DNA of 64,000 nucleotides from NCBI RefSeq assembly GCF_024300825.1, contig NZ_CP101323.1, positions 1,612,001 through 1,676,000 of the forward strand. Direction: 5' to 3'. Positions 7,453 to 15,946 of this stretch are shown here, in pieces. Origin of the DNA: Natronomonas gomsonensis (GTDB lineage Archaea > Halobacteriota > Halobacteria > Halobacteriales > Haloarculaceae). The notes beneath the pieces were generated by a model. That model worked only from the letters and a program-made list of their open reading frames with translations. It had not been told where the DNA came from and searched no databases. Each line of letters opens with the position of its first letter. Positions within the stretch are counted from its first letter, which is position 1. The position numbers and the translations under genes are program-made.

Positions 7453-9212
7453 GCTTCCACCTCCGTCGCCTCGCCGAGGGCCGCTTTGACCTCGTCGGCG
7501 AGTTCGTCCGCCTTGAAGCGGACGCCGTTGTACTTGTTGATGCGCTCGACGCGCGAGAGCGTGTCGTGTTCGACGAGGTCGGCGAACTGACCCGTCGCGT
7601 TACACTCGACGACGATGACTTCCTCGGCGGCCTCGAACTCCTCGGAGAGGTTCGGCCGCGGGAAGATGTACGGTACCGAGATGAACCGCACGTCGATACC
7701 GTCGTCTTCGAGGATATCCATCGCTTCGAGCATCGCGCCCTCGTTGGACCCCCACGAGACGATGAGGGTGTCAGCGTCCTCGTCGCCGAACTCGCGGTAG
7801 TCGAAGTTCTCCCGCTCGATTGCGGTTTCGACCTTGCGGTCGCGTTTGTCGACCTGCTCGACGCGCATGTCGGTGTCCTCCGTCCGTCGGCCCAACTCGT
7901 CGTGTTCGAGGCCGGTCGACATGTGGGCGCCACCCTCGACGCCGGGGAACGACCGCGGACTGATGCCGTCGTCGGTGAGCGCGTGAGGCTTGAACTGCCC
8001 TTTCTCGTTTTGCCACTCGTCGATGTTGTCCTCGTCGACGACCTTCCCGCGGTCGATTTCGACCTCGTCCATGTCGAACTCCTCGGGTTCGAAGGTCTGT
8101 TCGGTGACCGCAAGCGAGAGGTCGGCTGTGAGATAGACGGGGAGTTGGTACTTCTCGGCGAGGTTGAACGCCTCGACGGTCTTGTGGAAACACTCGGAGA
8201 TGGTCGTCGGCGCCAGCACGAACCGCGGCACCTCGCCGTGACCGCCGTACACCATCTGGTTGAGGTCGCCCTGCTCCTGTTTGGTCGGCATCCCCGTCGA
8301 GGGGCCCGACCGCATCACGTTACAGATGACGAGCGGCGTCTCGGAAGTGGCAACCAGCCCGAACGTCTCCGTCATCAGGTCGATGCCGGGGCCGGAGGTG
8401 GCGGTCATGGCACGAGCGCCCGCGCGGGCACCGCCGAGCGCCATGTTGACCGCCGACAGCTCGTCTTCGGCCTGGACGACCACGCCGCCGTAGTCCTCGA
8501 TGCGGCCCTTCAGATACTCCATCACGTCCGTCGCGGGCGTGATGGGGTAGCCGGCGTAGAACCGACAGCCGCCGGCGAGGGCGCCCATCCCGATGGCTTC
8601 GTCGCCGTTCAGGAGGACGTAGTCGTTGTCCGTCGTCTCGAGGTCCTCGTCCGACGAGAGGCCGGTCTCCTCGCGGACGAACTCCGCGCCGAGGCGGGCC
8701 GCCTTCTTGTTGTTCTCGACGATTGCTTCGCCTTTCCCGCCGAATCGCTTCTCCAGCGACTCGTCGAGATACTCGATGTTGAATCCAGTAACTTCACACG
8801 CGGCACCGAGTGCAACGATGTTGCGCATGATGGCGCCACCGGCGTCCTCGGCGAGACGCTTCAGCGGCACGTCGAGCCCCGTCATCTCGCCGGGGGCCTC
8901 GAAGTCCTTCATCATCGTCCGCTCGCCGTCGTAGATGATGACGGAGTCCTCGTGGAGTTCGTCGAGGTTTTCGTTGACGGTTCGCTCTGTCAGCGCAATC
9001 AGGATATCGAGTCTGTCGACGACACTCTCGACGCGGTCGACCGACGTCCGTACCTTATACGCCGTGTATCCGCCACGGATTCGTGAGGCGAAGTCCTTCG
9101 AGGTAAAGACGTGGCGCCCCGCACGTGAGAGCGCCTGGGCAAAGATCTTCCCGGTCGAGTCGATCCCGTCGCCGGCTTCACCGCCGACGGCCCAGTTGAG
9201 GTCCTCTGGCAT
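7449..9212 (-). CDS. korA: 2-oxoacid:ferredoxin oxidoreductase, fused gamma-alpha subunit
   Basis: A 587-residue subunit. Residues about 1-190 are the gamma domain (WAVGGEAGDGIDSTGKIF), and about 200-560 the alpha pyrimidine-binding and transketolase-like domains (GGCRFYAGYPITPATDVMEYL, then EDELSAVNMALGGARAGARA). This gamma-alpha fusion is the two-subunit type used by haloarchaea. ATG 9212 is chosen over an upstream in-frame ATG because MPEDLNWAVGGEAGDG is the expected domain start and a TTAA-containing TATA-like box lies about 30 bp upstream (near 9241-9246). It is first in the operon with the beta subunit and diverges from the flavin reductase gene at 9401. Confidence 0.92.
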   Translation of the reverse strand: MPEDLNWAVGGEAGDGIDSTGKIFAQALSRAGRHVFTSKDFASRIRGGYTAYKVRTSVDRVESVVDRLDILIALTERTVNENLDELHEDSVIIYDGERTMMKDFEAPGEMTGLDVPLKRLAEDAGGAIMRNIVALGAACEVTGFNIEYLDESLEKRFGGKGEAIVENNKKAARLGAEFVREETGLSSDEDLETTDNDYVLLNGDEAIGMGALAGGCRFYAGYPITPATDVMEYLKGRIEDYGGVVVQAEDELSAVNMALGGARAGARAMTATSGPGIDLMTETFGLVATSETPLVICNVMRSGPSTGMPTKQEQGDLNQMVYGGHGEVPRFVLAPTTISECFHKTVEAFNLAEKYQLPVYLTADLSLAVTEQTFEPEEFDMDEVEIDRGKVVDEDNIDEWQNEKGQFKPHALTDDGISPRSFPGVEGGAHMSTGLEHDELGRRTEDTDMRVEQVDKRDRKVETAIERENFDYREFGDEDADTLIVSWGSNEGAMLEAMDILEDDGIDVRFISVPYIFPRPNLSEEFEAAEEVIVVECNATGQFADLVEHDTLSRVERINKYNGVRFKADELADEVKAALGEATEVEA

Positions 9213-9400
9213 ACTACATCGGGGTTCTGCGCGGCGGACGTTAAGCCTTCTGAATATTGCCGCAGTTGAGCGGTTTTCCGGACTACAGCCCTCGAAAGCG
9301 ACTTTCAACGACTACCGAGGGAAAACTTCACACGCGTTTATATCGGATTTCCGGAGGCGGCTTCGAAAGCGCCTTGCCGGCGGGGAAGCCCATACCGTAC

Positions 9401-10048
9401 ATGGACCCCATCGAGACGACCGTCGCTGCCGTCCGCGACGTCGGCCCCGACGCAGTCGCCATCGACCTCGACACCCCGCCGGCGTTCGACGCCGAACCGG
9501 GACAGTTCGTCAAACTCACCGCCACCGTCGACGGCGAAGACGAATCGCGGTTCTACACCGTCTCCTCGCCGGACACCGACGACACCTTCGAGTTCACTAT
9601 CAGCTACGACCCCGAGGAGGGCGGCGCGTTCAGCGAGTGCCTCCTGAACCTCGAGGCCGGCGACACCGTGACGATTACCGGCCCCTTCGGCGACGACTAT
9701 TACGAAGGCGAGCATCGAGCAATCGTCCTCGCCGGCGGCCCCGGTATCGGTCCCGCCGTCGCCATCGCCGAGCGCGCACTCGCCGAGGGCAACGAGGCCG
9801 CAATCGTCTACCGCGACGACACTCCGCTTCACGAGGAGCGCCTCTCGAACATCGCCAACGCCGGAGCGTCGGTGTTCGTCCTCTCCGAAGACGAATCGCT
9901 CACCGACGCCGTCGCGGACGTGCTGACGAACGCCGACGGCGAACAGGTGTTCGTCTACGGCTTCGCCGACTTCCTCGAGGATGCCACCGCCGCAATCGAG
10001 GCCGGCGGCGGCGATGCCGACGCGGCGAAGGCAGAGAACTTCGGTTGA
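9401..10048 (+). CDS. FAD-dependent ferredoxin-NADP reductase-like oxidoreductase
   Basis: A 215-residue protein of the ferredoxin reductase superfamily. Residues about 1-100 form the FAD-binding barrel (EPGQFVKLTA and SRFYTVSSP, which contains the RxYS flavin motif, then GAFSECLLNLEAGD), and 105-215 the NAD(P)-binding domain (HRAIVLAGGPGIGPAVAIAERAL). It ends AENFG, a C-terminus typical of these small archaeal reductases. No 2Fe-2S domain is attached. It likely moves electrons between NAD(P)H and an iron-sulfur or flavin partner; the korAB genes diverging next to it make ferredoxin a plausible partner, which is inference. ATG 9401 is taken because the upstream extension has no family resemblance. 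Confidence 0.85.
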   Translation: MDPIETTVAAVRDVGPDAVAIDLDTPPAFDAEPGQFVKLTATVDGEDESRFYTVSSPDTDDTFEFTISYDPEEGGAFSECLLNLEAGDTVTITGPFGDDYYEGEHRAIVLAGGPGIGPAVAIAERALAEGNEAAIVYRDDTPLHEERLSNIANAGASVFVLSEDESLTDAVADVLTNADGEQVFVYGFADFLEDATAAIEAGGGDADAAKAENFG

Positions 10049-10066
10049 ACCTCTACGCCGACCTTT

Positions 10067-10216
10067 TTGCACGCCCGCTCGCGCCGCGAGCGGGCGGCAA
10101 AGACGTCGATGAAAAAGACACTGCGGGCCTCCCGCTGGTCGGCCCTTGGTCCCGCGCCTCCCTCCGGTCGGCGCGGCGGAACCGCTCGCGCCTGCGGCGC
10201 TCGCGGATGCTCTACT
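10067..10216. repeat. GC-rich intergenic repeat element, copy 2 (inverted)
   Basis: Reverse-oriented relative of the 6444-6580 element. The block 10182-10210 is 28/29 identical, and the further hairpin with arms CCCGCTCGCG and CGCGAGCGGG (around 10075-10094) again sits beside a T/A tract. Read on the minus strand it has the same part order: hairpin, T-tract, hairpin, A-tract. It follows the flavin reductase stop by about 20 bp and may also terminate that gene. The remaining 10217-10463 stretch holds no convincing gene apart from a possible C-terminal relic on the minus strand. Confidence 0.6.
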
Positions 10217-10463
10217 GGCCGAAGTTCGAACCACCAGCTCGTCCGAGCATTCATATATCAAAACGAGACCATCCGCCGTATGCGCTGCCCAGCGACCGAC
10301 GGCCGTTCGGCTACCGTGCGGCTGGCCGTCGAATTCGGGATGGTGCTCCCACTGAACGCCGCCTGTTCGCTACCTACTCGCCACTGCTGGCACGTTCGGT
10401 GTCGTCGAGGAACGCCGCGACTCGTCGGTGTGCGTCCATGGCCTCGGGACCGTCCCGGCGGAG

Positions 10464-10469
10464 TATAAA
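10464..10469 (+). promoter_or_regulatory. TATA box for the AMP-binding-like gene
   Basis: TATAAA lies 29 bp upstream of ATG 10493, the spacing expected when a haloarchaeal transcript begins at the start codon (leaderless). Confidence 0.6.
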
Positions 10470-10492
10470 CGCCCGGCGTTCGTAGTCGGGGT

Positions 10493-11194
10493 ATGGACGT
10501 ACTCGGGGACGCAATCGACCGACAGCGCCGCACATCCGACACCGCGCTTCGAGCGCCGGCAGTCGGCCGAGCCTACGACTACCGACGGTTCTGTACGAGC
10601 GCGTGGAAAGTCGGGAACTTCCTCCGGCACCTCGGCGTCCGGAGCGGGGCGGGCGTCGCCGTCGCCGACGACCCGATTCCGGAACCGGTGTTGACCTTCT
10701 ACGGCGCCGCGTTGCTCGGAGGCGTCGTTCGGTTCGACCCGGCGGAATCGGTCGGCGACGACACGCGCGCGCTCGTCGTCCCTGTAGCGGACCTCGGCGA
10801 GTACGACGCCGGACCCTCCACGAAACAAGTCGCCTACGGCGGTCAACCCGACGACCCCACGGTCTCGTACTTCGAGCGCGACGTGTGGAGCGAGAACCCG
10901 ACGGAACCGCCGGACCACATCACGCCGTCGGACCCGTTGCTGGCGACCTCCGAGGCGACGTACAGCCACGGCGACGTTCTCGGTGCCGCAACCGAAGTGA
11001 TCGACGACCACGGAGTCGCCTCCGACACAACGGTCGCGGTTCGGGGGTCGTTCACCGCCCCGGGCGTCGTCACCGCGGGGTTGGTCGCACCCATCGTGGC
11101 TGGCGGAACCGTCGTCGTCGGCCCGGGAGCAGAGGGAGACCTCGTCGTCGGCGGACCGAACAGCGACATCGCCGTCGGGACGCTGTTGGGCTGA
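10493..11194 (+). CDS. Truncated AMP-binding / acyl-CoA synthetase-like protein
   Basis: A 233-residue protein. The first 90 residues (RAYDYRRFCTSAWKVGNFLRHLGV, then VLTFYGAALLGGVVRFDP) resemble the N-terminal part of acyl-CoA/acetyl-CoA synthetases. The middle SDPLLATSEATYSHGDVLGAA imitates the segment where the synthetase P-loop would be, but the TSGTTGxPK-type adenylation motif and the whole C-terminal lid domain are missing. Such short AMP-ligase-like proteins recur in haloarchaea and seem stable rather than recently broken, since the frame is clean and has a good TATA box. Enzymatic activity is doubtful; a binding or regulatory role is possible. Confidence 0.7.
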   Translation: MDVLGDAIDRQRRTSDTALRAPAVGRAYDYRRFCTSAWKVGNFLRHLGVRSGAGVAVADDPIPEPVLTFYGAALLGGVVRFDPAESVGDDTRALVVPVADLGEYDAGPSTKQVAYGGQPDDPTVSYFERDVWSENPTEPPDHITPSDPLLATSEATYSHGDVLGAATEVIDDHGVASDTTVAVRGSFTAPGVVTAGLVAPIVAGGTVVVGPGAEGDLVVGGPNSDIAVGTLLG

Positions 11195-11259
11195 CTGCTG
11201 GCAGTCGTGGAAATCCAGCGTTAGGCGACGTATCGTCGATATTTAAGCCATCGTTCGTC

Positions 11260-11754
11260 TCAATCGATGTCGCGAACGTCATCAAGAAACTCGTCGACAC
11301 CTGGCCGGTCACCCGGCGTCTTCCCTTCGTACGTTTTTGCTACAGTGGGTTCGCCGTCCGTCGTATCGAAGACGACCGCAAGCGGCATCCGTCCCACGAG
11401 GTCGTGAAGCGACCCGAGTGCACCGAATCGGGTCGGTTGGTCGTATTCGTCGCTAACGGCCTTCGAAGGGTCCGCCAAGAGCGGAAACGGCAGGTCGTAT
11501 TGGCGGTGCCACTCCGCAGCGCGGTCGACGGGTTCTGGCAGTACCGCGACGACTGCAGCGTTCGCCTCCCGGAACGCTTCGTACCGAGCGGCGACGTCCT
11601 GGACCTGCTGTCGACACTTCGTGCAGTGGTAGTCCCGCTGGAACAGGAGGACGATACTGTCGGTGTCCGAATCGGTGGCGGCCTCCGAGAACTGGAATCG
11701 GTCGGGGCCAGCGGCAGCGTTCTCCAGTTCGAAATCGTGTGCTGACGTGTTCAT
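11260..11754 (-). CDS. Peroxiredoxin / redoxin-domain protein (AhpC/TSA-like)
   Basis: A 164-residue thioredoxin-fold protein. The N-terminal HDFELENAAAGPDRF is the usual AhpC/TSA opening, and LLFQRDYHCTKCRQQVQDVA places a CxxC pair (CTKC, about residues 44-47) at the peroxidatic position, so it looks more like a thiol redoxin than a classical one-Cys peroxidase. FPLLADPSKAVSDEYD follows the family pattern. It probably reduces peroxides or protein thiols in the cytoplasm. It is convergent with the preceding gene (66-bp gap) and divergent from the Rieske gene. Confidence 0.82.
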   Translation of the reverse strand: MNTSAHDFELENAAAGPDRFQFSEAATDSDTDSIVLLFQRDYHCTKCRQQVQDVAARYEAFREANAAVVAVLPEPVDRAAEWHRQYDLPFPLLADPSKAVSDEYDQPTRFGALGSLHDLVGRMPLAVVFDTTDGEPTVAKTYEGKTPGDRPGVDEFLDDVRDID

Positions 11755-11876
11755 CCATTGAAACCATCCGAACAGGGTGGACTTGTCGTTCGCGCGCTCG
11801 TGTGAGCGTCGCGGAAAACCGGAGTGCGGTCGCCGGCAGTCGGAAGGCTTGAACCGGCCCGGGTCGTGGCCCGGAT

Positions 11877-12287
11877 ATGGCCGAGGAGCGCATCGCCGAC
11901 ATCGAGGAGGTTCCCGAGGACTCGACGCTTCTGTTTACGGTTCGGGAGGGCTTCGACGAGAAGGAGGTCGTTCTCGTTCGACTGAACGGCGACATCGCCG
12001 CGTGGCGGAACTTCTGTCCCCACTGGACCGACGTGCGACTCGACAAGGGAAGCGGCGCGGAGTTCCGCGACGGCGAAGTCGTCTGTACGCGTCACGGCGC
12101 GACGTTCGAACCCGATTCCGGACACTGCACGTACGGCCCCTGCGAGGGGTCGTATCTCGAAGAAGTCGACGTCGAAGTTCGTGACGGTGGCGTGTATCTC
12201 GCCGAAGACGACTACGAGTTCGACCACGTCGGGCCCAAGAGCGACCGCGACCTCTCCTCCGGACGTATCGGCTTCAGCGGGAATTAG
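11877..12287 (+). CDS. Rieske [2Fe-2S] ferredoxin-like protein
   Basis: A 136-residue soluble Rieske protein. The cluster ligands are Cys47-x-His49 in FCPHW and Cys70-xx-His73 in VCTRHG, in the CxH...CxxH arrangement of Rieske ferredoxins of oxygenase systems rather than respiratory Rieske proteins, since there is no membrane anchor or disulfide pair around the loop. It probably acts as an electron carrier. The C-terminus extends past the fold with DHVGPKSDRDLSSGRIGF, a haloarchaeal addition. It overlaps the 3' end of the convergent aminotransferase gene by 14 bp. Confidence 0.9.
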   Translation: MAEERIADIEEVPEDSTLLFTVREGFDEKEVVLVRLNGDIAAWRNFCPHWTDVRLDKGSGAEFRDGEVVCTRHGATFEPDSGHCTYGPCEGSYLEEVDVEVRDGGVYLAEDDYEFDHVGPKSDRDLSSGRIGFSGN

Positions 12288-13155
12288 CGTAACAGCGCGT
12301 TTCGACCCGCTCGTCGTAGAGCCGTTGAAGCAGCGTCGTCAGCGGTCCACCGCCGATTTCGATGCCGTCGAGCGTCGCAATCGGCCGGAGTTCCCACGTC
12401 GAGTTCGTCAGGAACGCCTCGTCGGCGTTCCGCACGTCGTCCGGCGTGTATCGCCCCGTCCGAACCGGGAAGTCCTCGGATTCGGCGAGTTCGATGACCA
12501 CCTCTCGAGTGATGCCGGGGAGAATCGACCCCGTTTCGGGCGTCTTCAGCACGCCGTCGTCGACGAAAAACAGGTTGCTCGTCGCCCCCTCCGCGACGTG
12601 GCCGTTCGTGTCCCGCATCAGCGCCTCGTCCGGTCGGTACCCCTCGTTGGATGCCCGCCGGAGTTCAAGGCGAGCGAGAATGCCGTTGAGGTAGTTGTGG
12701 GTCTTGGCGTTGGACGGCACCGCACTGTCGGGGATTCGCCGCGTCTGCACCGACTGAACGACGGCGGGGTCGTCCCAGACGCGCTGGCCGTCGACGCCCC
12801 CGCGCGGGAGCGGTTTCACGTACACGACGACCGTGGGGTCGACGTCTTCGTCCGGCGTCAGTTTCCCGGGTTGGACTCCCCTGCTCACCGAGACGCGAAC
12901 GTAGGCGTCCTCGAAATCGTTGGCGTCCAGCGTCTCGGCGACGCGAACCGCGAGGTCGTCGGGGACGGCATCGGCCATCCCGAGCGTCTCGCAGGTTCGA
13001 TGGAGCCGTTCGACGTGGCGGTCCCACGCGAACACCTCGCCGCCGTAGGCCCGACACGTCTCGAAGGCAGCGTCTCCGTATCGAAATCCGCGGTCGTCGA
13101 CGCTGACGGTCGCCTCGTCTCGGTCGCGTAGTGTTCCGTTTACGTGGTACTGCAT
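12274..13155 (-). CDS. pabC: Class IV aminotransferase, probable aminodeoxychorismate lyase
   Basis: A 293-residue PLP enzyme of the class IV fold. RGFRYGDAAFETCRAYGG opens the domain, Lys151 in PSNAKTHNYLNG is the Schiff-base lysine, and EGATSNLFFV with GITREVVIELA are the cofactor phosphate motifs. The fold covers branched-chain aminotransferase, D-amino-acid transaminase and 4-amino-4-deoxychorismate lyase. Position decides: it is the third gene of pabB-pabA-pabC, overlapping pabA by 16 bp, so conversion of aminodeoxychorismate to p-aminobenzoate and pyruvate is the best reading. Confidence 0.85.
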   Translation of the reverse strand: MQYHVNGTLRDRDEATVSVDDRGFRYGDAAFETCRAYGGEVFAWDRHVERLHRTCETLGMADAVPDDLAVRVAETLDANDFEDAYVRVSVSRGVQPGKLTPDEDVDPTVVVYVKPLPRGGVDGQRVWDDPAVVQSVQTRRIPDSAVPSNAKTHNYLNGILARLELRRASNEGYRPDEALMRDTNGHVAEGATSNLFFVDDGVLKTPETGSILPGITREVVIELAESEDFPVRTGRYTPDDVRNADEAFLTNSTWELRPIATLDGIEIGGGPLTTLLQRLYDERVETRCYANSR

Positions 13156-13724
13156 CGTGTACAGAACGTCGCAATCATGCGCTCACCGACCTCGGTGAGG
13201 ATGCTCTCGGGGTGAAACTGCACGCCGACGTGGGGCTTGTCGCGATGGCGGACACCCATCACGACGCTCCGTTCGTCGTCGGTATGGGCCGTCTCTTCGA
13301 GAACCGACGGGATGTCACCACGCTCGACGGCGAGGGAGTGATACCGGCCGACCTCGAATCGCTCGGGGAGCGCTTCGAAGAGTCCCCGACCGTCGTGGGT
13401 CACCGAGGAGGGTTTCCCGTGGACGACGTCGGGCGCGTGGCCGACCGCGGCGCCGTTGGCGGCACACAGCGCCTGATGGCCCAGACAGACGCCGAGTGTC
13501 GGATAAGAGAGTTCCGCGAATATCGGCACAGACACGCCCGCTTCCGACGGCGTACCGGGGCCCGGCGAGACGACGATTCCGTCGGGCTCTAAGCTTCGGA
13601 TGTCCTCGACCGTTATCGCATCGTTGCGTTCGACCACAACGTCCGCATGTGTGCCCACGTACTGGACGAGGTTGTAGACGAACGAGTCGTAGTTGTCGAC
13701 GACGAGAATCGTGGGCGCCGTCAT
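13140..13724 (-). CDS. pabA: Aminodeoxychorismate/anthranilate synthase glutamine amidotransferase
   Basis: A 194-residue class I glutamine amidotransferase that delivers ammonia to the chorismate-using partner encoded just upstream. [16 protein letters not shown] opens the domain, Cys80 in [10 protein letters not shown] is the nucleophile, and His171/Glu173 in VQFHPESI complete the triad. ATG 13724 overlaps the 3' end of pabB by 4 bp, and its own 3' end overlaps the next gene by 16 bp, giving tight coupling of all three. TrpG and PabA cannot be told apart by motif; the pabC-like neighbour favours PabA. Confidence 0.9.
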   Translation of the reverse strand: MTAPTILVVDNYDSFVYNLVQYVGTHADVVVERNDAITVEDIRSLEPDGIVVSPGPGTPSEAGVSVPIFAELSYPTLGVCLGHQALCAANGAAVGHAPDVVHGKPSSVTHDGRGLFEALPERFEVGRYHSLAVERGDIPSVLEETAHTDDERSVVMGVRHRDKPHVGVQFHPESILTEVGERMIATFCTRCSTT

Positions 13725-15208
13725 CGCTCCGTCGCCCCCACGGTGAGCGTGGTTCGTTCGTCCAGCGCCGCATCGAGGGCCTTGACGAGGGCACGACCCT
13801 TGTCGAGGGTTTCGTCGTACTCGCTGTCGGGGTCGGAGTCGTGGACGATACCGGCGCCCACGCGGAGGTAATACCGGTCGGCGTGGCGGACGAGTGTACG
13901 GATGACGATGTTGAGCGTCGCGCGGTCGTCGAAGCCGAAGACGCCGATGGCACCGGTGTAGGGGCCGCGCGAACTCCGTTCGACCGAATCGATTATCTCC
14001 ATCGTCCGCGGTTTCGGCGCGCCGGTAATCGTTCCGCCGGGGAAGACGGCCGCGACGGCGTCGGCCAGCGAGCAGTCCGCCCGGCGGCGCCCCTCGACGA
14101 GACTGACGAGGTGCATGACCTCCGAGTAGCGGTCGACGCGGCGGTACTCCCGAACGTCGACGCTGCCGTACTCGCTGACCTTTCCGAGGTCGTTGCGTTC
14201 GAGGTCGACGAGCATGGCGTGTTCGGCCCGCTCCTTCTCGTCGCCGAGGAGGTCGGCTTCGAGTTCGGCGTCGGCCTCGGGGGTCTCCCCGCGCGGTCTG
14301 GTGCCGGCGATGGGTTCGGTCAAGAGTCGGTCGCCCTCGACATCGAGGAGGAGTTCGGGACTCGCGCTGACGAGGTCCACGCCCGGAAACTCGACGAGCG
14401 CCGAGTACGGCGCCGGGTTCACTCGCCGGAGCGCGGCGTAGGCGTCGACCGGGTGTACGGCCGCCGGCGCCGAGAGCCGCTGAGAGACGTTGGCCTGAAA
14501 CGTGTCTCCCTCGTGGATGTGCTCCTTGACGCGACGGACGCGCTCGGCGAAGGCCTCGCGCGTACACTCGGAGTCGAACGTCGCACGGGAGCGCTCGGAT
14601 GGCGGCCGGCCGACCGAGCGGTCGCCGGCGATGGCTCGGGCGACGAGGTCACGGGCGCGGCCGAGCCCCCACTCGTAGGCGGCATCGACGCCGTCGTGTT
14701 CGTCGAGTCGCGGACACGCGGTTACTCGAAGCGTAGCCTCGCTCGTCCACGGCTCTTCCCACGCGGCCACGCGGTCGTACGTCGCCACCTGAAGCCGCGG
14801 TAAGCCGCGGTCCTCCTCGGCGTCGGAGAGTGTCTCGAGTTCGCGTGCGATGTCGTAGGAGAGCCACCCGAAGGCGCCACAGGGGTACGGCACGGTACAG
14901 CCACCGCGTGTGAGTGACTCTCCGGAAAGAAGCCCGTCGAGGGCGGCGAGTGACGGTGACGCAGACTCGGGGGAGACCGCGTCGGCTGAGACGGTGAGCC
15001 GCTCGATTGGGTCCGTCGCAAAGTACCCCCACCCGGACTGTCCGCCGGTAGTTTCGAGGAGTACGTCGCCGCCGTCGCCGTTGCGCGCCCGACGGTACGC
15101 CTCGAAAGGGTCGGCGACGCGAACACGGAGTTCGACCGGAACCCGCGCGTCCGGAGGGGCGTCGGCTGCCGTCGAACGGAAATCGGCCCGGTCGGTGACG
15201 ACTCGCAT
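13721..15208 (-). CDS. pabB: Aminodeoxychorismate synthase component I (chorismate-utilising)
   Basis: A 495-residue chorismate-binding enzyme. Conserved blocks run in order: [14 protein letters not shown] (about 110-124), [70 protein letters not shown] and [20 protein letters not shown]. The family residue after PI is Ala, as in anthranilate synthase, not the Lys of E. coli-type PabB. Even so, it heads a pabB-pabA-pabC cluster with no trp genes in sight, so folate or methanopterin-type p-aminobenzoate synthesis is my preferred role, with TrpE activity as the alternative. Confidence 0.85.
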   Translation of the reverse strand: MRVVTDRADFRSTAADAPPDARVPVELRVRVADPFEAYRRARNGDGGDVLLETTGGQSGWGYFATDPIERLTVSADAVSPESASPSLAALDGLLSGESLTRGGCTVPYPCGAFGWLSYDIARELETLSDAEEDRGLPRLQVATYDRVAAWEEPWTSEATLRVTACPRLDEHDGVDAAYEWGLGRARDLVARAIAGDRSVGRPPSERSRATFDSECTREAFAERVRRVKEHIHEGDTFQANVSQRLSAPAAVHPVDAYAALRRVNPAPYSALVEFPGVDLVSASPELLLDVEGDRLLTEPIAGTRPRGETPEADAELEADLLGDEKERAEHAMLVDLERNDLGKVSEYGSVDVREYRRVDRYSEVMHLVSLVEGRRRADCSLADAVAAVFPGGTITGAPKPRTMEIIDSVERSSRGPYTGAIGVFGFDDRATLNIVIRTLVRHADRYYLRVGAGIVHDSDPDSEYDETLDKGRALVKALDAALDERTTLTVGATER

Positions 15209-15258
15209 CGATGAGAGAAAAGCGCCCGTTGGGTAACCGTTTTGCGGTCGCTCCTGCC

Positions 15259-15873
15259 TCAGAGGTCGGCGGCGTTGTCCTGCCAGCCGCTGATGCGCTT
15301 CGGCGAGAGGTCCGTTTCCTCTGCGAGTTCCTCGGGGTCGGCATCGAGGAGGTCGGTGACGCTGTCGATGCCGGCGTCGTTGAGCCGGTTCGCGTAGGCG
15401 GGGCCGATACCGCTGACGTTCTCGACCGGGACGCTACCGCCCTCTGGTTCGTCGGGGACCGGGCCGGCCGCCTCGGCCGGTTCGGCGGCCGAAGTGTCCG
15501 TACCGCTGTGGTTGGTCACATCGGTTCCGGTTTCGGCTGGTTCCGCCGAAACGTCCTCGTCGGTCGGCGGTTCCTCGGTCATCGAGCCCGTAGACGCGCT
15601 GGCGTCCGTGCCCGCCGCAACGGCGTCGTCGCTACCTTGGTCGACCGATTCGTCCGCGTCGTCGGTCTCCGCTTCGGCCGGTTCCTCGTCGGCTTCGGCT
15701 GCTTGCTCGTCGGTTCCTTTCACCGCTGCTTCGTTGTCGGCGTCCGGCTCCGGTTCCGGTTCCTCCTCCGGTTCGTGTTCGACGGTCACGTTCGTCGTCT
15801 CGGTGGACTCCTCCTCGGTGGAGTCGCTGGAGCCGAGGCCCAGCATGGTCCGAATGAGTTTGGTGATTGGCAT
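15259..15873 (-). CDS. Acidic-linker helix-hairpin-helix protein
   Basis: A 204-residue protein with three parts: a short hydrophobic N-terminus [14 protein letters not shown], a roughly 120-residue low-complexity tract of Glu, Asp, Thr, Ala and Pro, and a C-terminal helix-hairpin-helix domain ([20 protein letters not shown] then [20 protein letters not shown]). Such HhH domains bind DNA non-specifically or mediate protein contacts. The tract has the appearance of a flexible tether. A TTTAAGT box (15898-15904) stands 25-31 bp upstream of the ATG. It lies 51 bp from pabB, on the same strand and upstream of it. Its role is unknown. Confidence 0.8.
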   Translation of the reverse strand: MPITKLIRTMLGLGSSDSTEEESTETTNVTVEHEPEEEPEPEPDADNEAAVKGTDEQAAEADEEPAEAETDDADESVDQGSDDAVAAGTDASASTGSMTEEPPTDEDVSAEPAETGTDVTNHSGTDTSAAEPAEAAGPVPDEPEGGSVPVENVSGIGPAYANRLNDAGIDSVTDLLDADPEELAEETDLSPKRISGWQDNAADL

Positions 15874-15897
15874 GTACGAAAATACGTGTTGGACAGT

Positions 15898-15904
15898 ACT
15901 TAAA
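15898..15904 (-). promoter_or_regulatory. TATA box for the HhH protein gene
   Basis: On the minus strand this reads TTTAAGT and ends 25 bp before the ATG at 15873, consistent with a leaderless transcript. Confidence 0.5.
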
Positions 15905-15946
15905 CCCCGCCGACTCCCGCAAACACCGCGATGTCGCCGTTTCGGT

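Noticed and set aside
7566-9086. Plus-strand frame of 506 codons opposite korA
   Set aside because: Antisense shadow of a well-identified subunit, with repetitive Val/Asp/Arg content.
13725-14567. In-frame N-terminal extension of pabA giving 475 residues
   Set aside because: The extension is Arg/Pro/Gly-rich and antisense-like within pabB; the amidotransferase domain starts at ATG 13724.
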